Source: Burkholderiales bacterium
GTDB lineage: Bacteria > Pseudomonadota > Gammaproteobacteria > Burkholderiales > Burkholderiaceae_C
Length of the DNA: 64,000 nucleotides
Assembly (NCBI GenBank): GCA_019509985.1
Contig: JAEKLF010000035.1
Coordinates: 1 to 64,000, forward strand
Direction: 5' to 3'
In this document: positions 58,948 to 64,000 of the stretch, piece by piece
How positions within the stretch are numbered: position 1 is the stretch's first letter
Layout of the letters: the number at the start of each line of letters is the position of its first letter
The notes under the pieces: model-generated
Seen by the model: the letters and a program-made list of their open reading frames with translations, nothing else
The model's database searches: none
Told to the model about the DNA's origin: nothing
Translations under genes and position numbers: made by a program

Positions 58948-59801
58948 CAGCGGTTGGTCCGCTGCATGAAGACCAGCTTCTCGAACAGCGTCAGGTCCTG
59001 CTCGTTCTTCAGCAGCGCCCCCACCAGCGGCGGGATGCTGACCTTCTCGTCCTTGGACTGCAGCGCGTCCACCGGCACGTCCTCGGCCACCAGCAGCTTG
59101 AGCCAGTCGATCAGCTCCGAGGTGCTGGGCTTCTTCTTCAGCCCCGGCAGGTTGCGCACGTCGTAGAAGTTCTTCAGCGCCGCGGCGAGCAGATCTTTCT
59201 TCAGCCGGGGGAAGTGCACGTCGACGATCTTCTGCATCGTCGCGGCGTCGGGAAACTTGATGTAGTGGAAGAAGCAGCGGCGCAGGAAGGCGTCGGGCAG
59301 CTCCTTTTCATTGTTGGAGGTGATGAAGACGAGGGGCCGGTGCCTGGCCTTGATGAGTTGCCGCGTCTCGTAGACGTAGAACTCCATGCGGTCGATCTCG
59401 CGCAGCAGGTCGTTCGGGAACTCGATGTCGGCCTTGTCGATCTCGTCGATCAGCAGCACGACCGGCTCATCGGCCTCGAAGGCCTGCCAGAGCACGCCCT
59501 TGACGATGTAGTTCTCGATGTGGCGCACGCGGTCGCTGCCCTCGATGCCCGCGAGCTGCGAGTCGCGCAGCCGGCTGACGGCGTCGTACTCGTACAGCCC
59601 CTGCTGCGCCTTGGTCGTGCTCTTGATGTGCCATTGCAGCAGCGGCATGCCCAGGGCCGTGGCCACTTCCTCGGCCAGCATGGTCTTGCCGGTGCCGGGC
59701 TCGCCCTTGATCAGCAGCGGCCGCTGCAGCTTGGCGGCAGCGTTCACGGCGAGCATCAGGTCGGCCGTGGCCACGTACTGGTCGGAGCCTTGGAATTTCA
59801 T
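58947..59801 (-). CDS. MoxR-type AAA+ ATPase
   Basis: A 284-residue AAA+ ATPase. It begins MKFQGSDQYVATADLMLAVN, with Walker A KGEPGTGKT (32-40), Walker B VVLLIDEIDKAD (about 107), sensor 1 in VFITSNNEKELPDAFLRRCFFHY and the arginine finger nearby. MoxR ATPases act with vWA proteins as chaperones that insert metals or mature complexes. The vWA partner of the usual pair is not adjacent but at 48746-49936. It leads an overlapping run with a small membrane protein, an acetyltransferase and an S9 peptidase. Confidence 0.94.
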   Translation of the reverse strand: MKFQGSDQYVATADLMLAVNAAAKLQRPLLIKGEPGTGKTMLAEEVATALGMPLLQWHIKSTTKAQQGLYEYDAVSRLRDSQLAGIEGSDRVRHIENYIVKGVLWQAFEADEPVVLLIDEIDKADIEFPNDLLREIDRMEFYVYETRQLIKARHRPLVFITSNNEKELPDAFLRRCFFHYIKFPDAATMQKIVDVHFPRLKKDLLAAALKNFYDVRNLPGLKKKPSTSELIDWLKLLVAEDVPVDALQSKDEKVSIPPLVGALLKNEQDLTLFEKLVFMQRTNR

Positions 59802-59850
59802 AGGGAGAACAGGGGGTTGGCAGGGTGCCGGACCAGTATAGGTGGCCCCC

Positions 59851-59856
59851 TATAAT
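59851..59856 (+). promoter_or_regulatory. Likely -10 box for the cytochrome c4 gene
   Basis: A perfect TATAAT lies 35 bases before the cytochrome ATG in the 89-base gap to the divergent MoxR gene. No good -35 is found at 16-18 bases upstream (a TTGGCA lies 28 bases away), so it may need an activator. Confidence 0.45.
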
Positions 59857-59890
59857 CGCCGCCGCTCAGAACACGACACCTCCCGGGACC

Positions 59891-60535
59891 ATGAAAAAAC
59901 TGCTGCAGATCTCGCTCGCCCTGGCCACTGCCCTTGCCGCTCATGCTGCACAGGCCCAGGATGTGAAGGCCGGTGAGAAGAAGGTCGCGATGTGCATTGG
60001 CTGCCATGGCATCGTCGGCTACCAGGCCAGCTTCCCCGAGATCCACAAGGTGCCGATGATCGCGGGCCAGAACGCCAAGTACATCGTCTCGGCGCTGACC
60101 GCCTACGCCAAGGGCGACCGCAAGCACCCGACGATGCGTGGCATCGCCGGCTCGCTGAGCGAGCAGGACATGGCCGACGTCGCCGCGTTCTACGAGCAGC
60201 AGGCCAAGCTGCCCGCCGTGCCCGAAGCCATCCCCGCTGCGCCGGCCAATGTGGCCGAGCTGCTGACCAAGGGCGCCTGCGTGTCCTGCCATGGCGCCAA
60301 CTTCAGCAAGCCCATCGACCCGAGCTACCCCAAGCTGGCCGGCCAGCATGCCGACTACCTGACCGTCGCGCTGAAGGCCTACAAGACCGAGCACAACAAC
60401 AGCGTCGGCCGCAGCAACGGCGTCATGGCCGGCCAGGTCAAGCAGTTCAGCAATGCCGAGCTGAAGGCCATCGCTGCCTACATCAGCACGCTGCCGACTG
60501 AGCTGGCCACCGTGCCGCAGAGCAAGTTCCGCTGA
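59891..60535 (+). CDS. Cytochrome c4 (diheme)
   Basis: A 214-residue periplasmic diheme cytochrome c4, an electron donor to terminal oxidases. The signal peptide ends AQAQ (about residue 23). Two CxxCH heme sites are present, CIGCH (35-39) and CVSCH (about 130-135), one per domain, each followed by a later Met-containing region ([16 protein letters not shown]) for axial ligation. The ATG at 59891 is chosen because it starts the signal peptide [12 protein letters not shown]; the longer open frame includes the promoter region. An intrinsic terminator follows. Confidence 0.95.
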   Translation: MKKLLQISLALATALAAHAAQAQDVKAGEKKVAMCIGCHGIVGYQASFPEIHKVPMIAGQNAKYIVSALTAYAKGDRKHPTMRGIAGSLSEQDMADVAAFYEQQAKLPAVPEAIPAAPANVAELLTKGACVSCHGANFSKPIDPSYPKLAGQHADYLTVALKAYKTEHNNSVGRSNGVMAGQVKQFSNAELKAIAAYISTLPTELATVPQSKFR

Positions 60536-60557
60536 GCGGCGGCCGCGCCAGGTCGAC

Positions 60558-60580
60558 AAGCCGCCTTCGGGCGGCTTTTT
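60558..60580 (+). terminator. Rho-independent terminator of cytochrome c4
   Basis: A perfect stem AAGCCGCC/GGCGGCTT with a TTCG tetraloop followed by TTT, 22 bases after the cytochrome stop. Confidence 0.9.
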
Positions 60581-60675
60581 GCTGCCCGCCGCAAAAGCGT
60601 GCAGGGCTGCACGTTCATGCCGGGGCCTGCGAGCCGACGGACGCGGATACTCGACGCGTCAGAGACTGCGCTGTC

Positions 60676-61905
60676 ATGTTGAAGAAGATCTCGACCAACG
60701 AGGTGAGGCTGGGCATGTATCTCCAAGCGATGGAAGGGGCCTGGCTGTCCCATCCGTTTTGGAAGACCAAGTTCGTTCTGACCGACCCGGCCGACCTGGT
60801 GGCCTTGAAGGCCAGCGGCGTTCCCGCGGTCTGGATCGACGACAGCAAGGGTGGCGACGCGGTAGCCGCCGCCGCGCCGCCGGCTGTCGTCGCGGTGCCG
60901 CCGGCTGTCGTCGCGCCGCCGCCGCCGCCGCTGGCGGCCCCCGCGCCCGTGCCGCGCGCCCGCATGGAAGACGAGCTGGACCGGGCCGCCCAGGTGCTGG
61001 GCCGGGCCAAGGTGGCCGTCATCGCGCTGTTCGGCGAGGCACGCCTGGGCAAGGCCATCGACAGCGAGGTCTGCCTGCCCATCGTCGACGAGGTCACGTC
61101 CTCGCTGGCTCGCAACCCGTCCGCCTTCGTCAGCCTCGCGCGGCTCAAGACGCGGGACGACTACACCTACATGCACTCGGTCGCCGTCTGCGGCCTGATG
61201 GTGGCCCTGGGCCGCCACATGGGCCTGGGCGATGCCGAGGTGCGCGAGGCTGGCCTGGCCGGCCTGCTGCACGACGTCGGCAAGATGCAGATGCCGCTGG
61301 AGGTGCTGAACAAGCCCGGCGCCTTGACCGACGCCGAGTTCAACGTCATGCGCAGCCACCCCGAGCGCGGCTTCGATCTGCTCAAGGACGGCGCCAAGGT
61401 GCCGGCCACGGCGCTGGATGTCTGCCTGCACCACCACGAGAAGATCGACGGCAGCGGCTACCCGCATAAGCTGGCGGGTGACCAGATCAGCCTGTTCGCG
61501 CGCATGGGCGCGGTCTGTGACGTCTACGACGCGATCACCTCCACGCGGCCCTACAAGAACGCCTGGGACCCGGCCGGCTCGCTGCAGCGCATGTCGCAGT
61601 GGAAGGGCCAGTTCGATCCGGGCATCTTCCAGGCCTTCGTGAAGAGCGTGGGCATCTACCCCACGGGCACGCTGGTGCGCCTGCAGTCGGGCCGGCTCGC
61701 GGTCGTCGTCGACCAGAACCCGGCCTCCCTGGTCGCGCCGCGCGTCAAGGTCTTCTATTCGACCAAGTCCGGCATGCCCATCCCCTTGCAGCTGATCGAC
61801 CTGTCGGCCGCCGGCACGACGGACCGCATCGCCGGCCGCGAGCCGCCCGAGAACTGGAATTTCAGCCATCTCGAAGAGCTCTGGAACCCCAACGCCAGGC
61901 GGTGA
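60676..61905 (+). CDS. HD-GYP domain c-di-GMP phosphodiesterase with DUF3391-like N-terminus
   Basis: A 409-residue cytoplasmic protein. The N-terminal part ([21 protein letters not shown], about 1-57) matches the DUF3391-type domain often found before HD-GYP. A variable Ala/Pro/Val linker (about 62-95) follows. The HD-GYP domain has [10 protein letters not shown] (His167), LLHDVGKM (HD 199-200), [12 protein letters not shown] (252-263) and a later [12 protein letters not shown]. These are the metal and GYP motifs of active c-di-GMP phosphodiesterases. With the two EAL proteins it is the third putative c-di-GMP hydrolysing enzyme in 12 kb. Confidence 0.95.
   Translation: MLKKISTNEVRLGMYLQAMEGAWLSHPFWKTKFVLTDPADLVALKASGVPAVWIDDSKGGDAVAAAAPPAVVAVPPAVVAPPPPPLAAPAPVPRARMEDELDRAAQVLGRAKVAVIALFGEARLGKAIDSEVCLPIVDEVTSSLARNPSAFVSLARLKTRDDYTYMHSVAVCGLMVALGRHMGLGDAEVREAGLAGLLHDVGKMQMPLEVLNKPGALTDAEFNVMRSHPERGFDLLKDGAKVPATALDVCLHHHEKIDGSGYPHKLAGDQISLFARMGAVCDVYDAITSTRPYKNAWDPAGSLQRMSQWKGQFDPGIFQAFVKSVGIYPTGTLVRLQSGRLAVVVDQNPASLVAPRVKVFYSTKSGMPIPLQLIDLSAAGTTDRIAGREPPENWNFSHLEELWNPNARR
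60876..60915 (+). repeat. 21-base tandem repeat in the HD-GYP linker
   Basis: Two identical 19-base copies (GCCGCCGGCTGTCGTCGCG) at 60876-60894 and 60897-60915, period 21, encode PPAVVAV and PPAVVAP. It is an in-frame linker duplication open to slippage. Confidence 0.85.
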
Positions 61906-61915
61906 TTTGAGGGCC

Positions 61916-61947
61916 CTCCTAAACTGCACGGTCCATGCAGTTGGGAG
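61916..61947 (+). promoter_or_regulatory. Hairpin sequestering the SD of the binding-protein gene
   Basis: AACTGCA (61922-61928) pairs perfectly with TGCAGTT (61936-61942) around a 7-base loop. After a small internal loop, CTCC (61916-61919) pairs with GGAG (61944-61947). GGAG is the SD of the next gene, seven bases before its ATG at 61955. Translation would be blocked unless the hairpin opens. Confidence 0.6.
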
Positions 61948-61954
61948 ATCGAAG

Positions 61955-63523
61955 ATGAAGCGATGGATGGGCGTGGCGCTGCTGGCCCTGGCCTGTGGCG
62001 CGTCGGCGCAGACGCTGCGCTGGGCCGGCCAGGGCGACCCGCAGACCATGGACCCGCACTCGCAGAACGAGAGCCTGACCAACGTCGTCAATGGCCAGAT
62101 CTACGAGCGCCTGACCAGCCGCAACGCCAAGCTGGGGCTGGTGCCGGGTCTCGCCACCGAATGGACGCAGACCGGCCCGCTGAGCTGGCGCTTCAAGCTG
62201 CGCCCGGGCGTCAAGTTCCACGACGGCACGCCGCTGACCGCCGACGACGTCGTCTTCTCGGTGCAGCGCGCCAAGGAGCCCACCTCGCAGATCGCCGTCT
62301 GGGCCGATGCCGTCGGCACGCCCAAACGCGTCGACGACCTGACGGTGGATTTCCGGCTGAGCACCTTCGACCCCATCTTCCTGCAGCACATCGACCAGCT
62401 CTGGATCATGAGCCGCAAGTGGTGCGAGGCCCACCACGTGACCAAGCCGCTGGACTTCAAGAACAAGGAGGAGAGCTTCGCCGCGCTGAACGCCAACGGC
62501 ACCGGCCCTTACATGCTGGCCAGCCGCCAGCCTGGCATCAAGACCGTGCTCAAGCGCAACCCGAACTGGTGGAACAAGTTCGACGGCAACGTGCAGGAGG
62601 TCGTGTTCACGCCGATTGCCAGCGACGCCACGCGCCTGGCCGCGCTGGTCTCCGGCGAGATCGACTTCGTGCACGACCTGGCGCCGCGCGACATGGCCCG
62701 CCTGCGCAACACGGCAGGCATCAAGGTCATCGACGGGCCGGAGAACCGCCTGGTCTTCATCGGCATGGACCAGGCCCGCGACAAGCTGCTCTACGGCCAG
62801 GTGCCGGGCAACAAGAATCCCTTCAAGGACGTGCGCGTGCGCCGCGCGCTGTATCAGGCCATCGACATCGAGACGCTGAAGACCAAGCTGATGAGCGGCC
62901 TGTCCATCCCCACCGGCGGGCTGACGCCGTCCGGCAACGCCTCCTTCGACGACCCGGCGCTGCAGACGCGTCTGCCCTACGACCTGGCCGCCGCGCGCAA
63001 GCTGATGGCCGACGCCGGCTTTGCCGACGGCTTCGAGGTGACGCTGGACTGCCCGAACAACCGCTACATCAACGACGAGCAGATCTGCTCGGCGCTGGCC
63101 GCGATGTGGGCGCAGCTGAAGATCAAGGTCAAGGTCAACGCAATGCCGCGCGTGATCTATTTCCCCAAGCTCGAGAAGCTGGACACCAGCCTCTACATGT
63201 ATGGCTGGGGCGGCTCGGTGACCGATGCCGAGACCATCCTGACGCCGCTGTACCGCAACCGCGGCGACAAGGGCGTGGGCAACTACAACTACGGCAACTT
63301 CCGAAACGACAAGGCCGACGCGCTGGCCGCGCAGAGCAGTGTCGAGCCCGACCCGAAGAAGCGCGAGGCGCTGATCCGCGGCGCGCTGACCGAGCTGCGC
63401 GAGCAGGTCAACGTGATCCCGCTGCACCGCCAGGTCATTCCCTGGGCGGCGCGGACCAATGTCACGCCCGTGCACCGGCCGGACAACTGGCTGGAACTGG
63501 CCTGGGTGCAGATCAGCCGCTGA
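61955..63523 (+). CDS. Peptide/nickel-type ABC transporter substrate-binding protein
   Basis: A 522-residue periplasmic binding protein of the SBP_bac_5 family (DppA/OppA-like). The signal peptide ends ASAQ (about residue 20). The mature start TLRWAGQGDPQTMDPHSQNES and the segment WRFKLRPGVKFHDGTPLTADDVVFS (about 85-110) are signatures of the family; the C-terminal lobe includes VRRALYQAIDIE. The ATG at 61955 is decided by the signal peptide and the GGAG SD. Permease and ATPase genes are not downstream in the window. The ligand (peptide, opine or other) is unknown. Confidence 0.92.
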   Translation: MKRWMGVALLALACGASAQTLRWAGQGDPQTMDPHSQNESLTNVVNGQIYERLTSRNAKLGLVPGLATEWTQTGPLSWRFKLRPGVKFHDGTPLTADDVVFSVQRAKEPTSQIAVWADAVGTPKRVDDLTVDFRLSTFDPIFLQHIDQLWIMSRKWCEAHHVTKPLDFKNKEESFAALNANGTGPYMLASRQPGIKTVLKRNPNWWNKFDGNVQEVVFTPIASDATRLAALVSGEIDFVHDLAPRDMARLRNTAGIKVIDGPENRLVFIGMDQARDKLLYGQVPGNKNPFKDVRVRRALYQAIDIETLKTKLMSGLSIPTGGLTPSGNASFDDPALQTRLPYDLAAARKLMADAGFADGFEVTLDCPNNRYINDEQICSALAAMWAQLKIKVKVNAMPRVIYFPKLEKLDTSLYMYGWGGSVTDAETILTPLYRNRGDKGVGNYNYGNFRNDKADALAAQSSVEPDPKKREALIRGALTELREQVNVIPLHRQVIPWAARTNVTPVHRPDNWLELAWVQISR

Positions 63524-63537
63524 TTCCGGCCCTTTTA

Positions 63538-63558
63538 CGGCCCACCGCCAGTGGGCCG
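63538..63558 (+). terminator. Stem-loop after the binding-protein gene
   Basis: A perfect stem CGGCCCAC/GTGGGCCG with a 5-base loop, 15 bases after the stop. No T tract follows, so it is only a possible terminator or mRNA-stabilising structure. Confidence 0.4.
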
Positions 63559-63599
63559 GTCGCGGCACACTGGCCCGAGCCCAGACCCACGCCCGCGCC

Positions 63600-64000
63600 A
63601 TGCTGTACCGCTTCGCTGCCCTTGCCCTGACCCTGTTGCTCACCGCCTGCGGAGGCGGCGGGGGCGGCGGCTCCAGTCCGCCCGTGCTCGACACGCCGCC
63701 GACGCTGCGCGGCATTGCCGCCACTGGCGCGCCCCTCGTCAACGCGCAGGTCAGCGTCGTCGACGGACAGGGCAAGGCCGTCGGCACGGCGACGACACAT
63801 GCGGCCGACGGCAGCTACAGCCTGACGCTCTCCGTCAACAACCCCGCGGCCCCCCTGTTCATCCAGGCGCGCGGCATGGACGCCAGCGGCAGCATGCAGG
63901 TGCTGCACTCCACGGTGCCGGCCATCAGCGCCGCCATGGTCGGCCACGTCACGCCGCTGACCAATGCCGTCGTCGCGCTGGCCCTGGGCACCGAGCCCGC
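63600..64000 (+). CDS. Lipoprotein with carboxypeptidase-regulatory-like fold, 5' part only
   Basis: The frame starts at ATG 63600 and runs open to the window edge (133 codons seen). The signal peptide ends in the lipobox LLTAC at residue 17, followed by a run of glycines (GGGGGGG) and a proline/serine linker, typical of surface lipoproteins in Burkholderiales. The following region, LRGIAATGAPLVNAQVSVVDGQGKAVG to ADGSYSLTLSV, is like a carboxypeptidase-regulatory (CarboxypepD_reg) beta-sandwich. Function is unknown. It starts after the stem-loop and may be a separate unit from the binding protein. Confidence 0.75.
   Translation, partial: MLYRFAALALTLLLTACGGGGGGGSSPPVLDTPPTLRGIAATGAPLVNAQVSVVDGQGKAVGTATTHAADGSYSLTLSVNNPAAPLFIQARGMDASGSMQVLHSTVPAISAAMVGHVTPLTNAVVALALGTEP

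Noticed and set aside
61907..61954. Earlier ATG start for the peptide-binding protein
   Set aside because: It would add MRALLNCTVHAVGRSK before a perfect signal peptide and lies in the SD hairpin.

Overview
The window is about 68% GC by eye, gene-dense and coded on both strands. Gene order and protein families point to a betaproteobacterium of the order Burkholderiales, most likely the Roseateles/Mitsuaria/Rubrivivax/Leptothrix group. The taxonomic call is inference from gene neighbourhoods (purD-hemF-nadD-rsfS-rlmH-maf-rng, tol-pal, cytochrome c4, tamAB with a vWA gene) and from recognisable Burkholderiales intergenic repeats. I see no prophage, complete insertion sequence, CRISPR array or rRNA operon.

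Layout. 1-10.7 kb (+): a housekeeping run comprising the yebC end, purD, an acyltransferase, hemF, nadD, rsfS, rlmH, maf, rng, a broken tolB, pal, cpoB and tcdA, most genes touching or overlapping. It is followed by two tRNA-Lys genes and an intrinsic terminator. 11.2-13.5 kb (-): an osmoprotectant-type ABC protein (binding protein fused to permease) with a second binding protein but no ATPase. 13.9-22.4 kb (-): one giant cyclic beta-1,2-glucan synthase reading frame cut by a single in-frame amber codon. 22.6-24.5 kb (+): tctBA without tctC. 24.5-30.2 kb: a thioredoxin-like protein, a hypothetical protein, a frameshifted LysR regulator divergent from an M20 peptidase, an RRM RNA-binding protein with a strong AT-rich promoter, a YbdK ligase and a remnant of a second M20 gene. 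30.3-35.7 kb (-): a sulfonate operon ssuE, ssuA1, ssuA2, ssuD, ssuC, ssuB with an attenuator-like terminator just before ssuA1. 35.8-37.7 kb (-): sterol desaturase and MipA-type porin. 37.9-43 kb: tRNA-Arg, katG, a dehalogenase-like hydrolase and a flavin monooxygenase with a tiny coupled leader ORF. 43-50 kb (-): vWA protein, tamA, tamB. 50-56 kb: a signalling block of FHA-EAL protein, OmpA-type lipoprotein, Ser/Thr kinase and a divergent EAL phosphodiesterase. 56-60 kb (-): S9 peptidase, acetyltransferase, small membrane protein and MoxR ATPase, all overlapping. 59.9-64 kb (+): cytochrome c4, HD-GYP protein, a peptide-type binding protein behind an SD-sequestering hairpin, and the start of a lipoprotein.

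Three genes are broken as sequenced: tolB (internal deletion plus frame change), cgs/ndvB (amber) and the LysR gene (one extra base in a homopolymer). They could be real lesions or consensus errors. The tolB loss of roughly 60 codons cannot be a simple base-call error.

The best candidate for a little-described system is the 50-56 kb block. A membrane Ser/Thr kinase overlaps an OmpA-type lipoprotein gene and sits beside a protein joining a phosphothreonine-binding FHA domain to a c-di-GMP phosphodiesterase-type EAL domain, with a second EAL protein divergent from the kinase. This suggests envelope sensing that feeds kinase signalling into c-di-GMP turnover. A roughly 120-135 bp dispersed repeat occurs three times in one orientation, each time at the 3' end of a minus-strand gene, and one copy has become the C-terminus of SsuA2.
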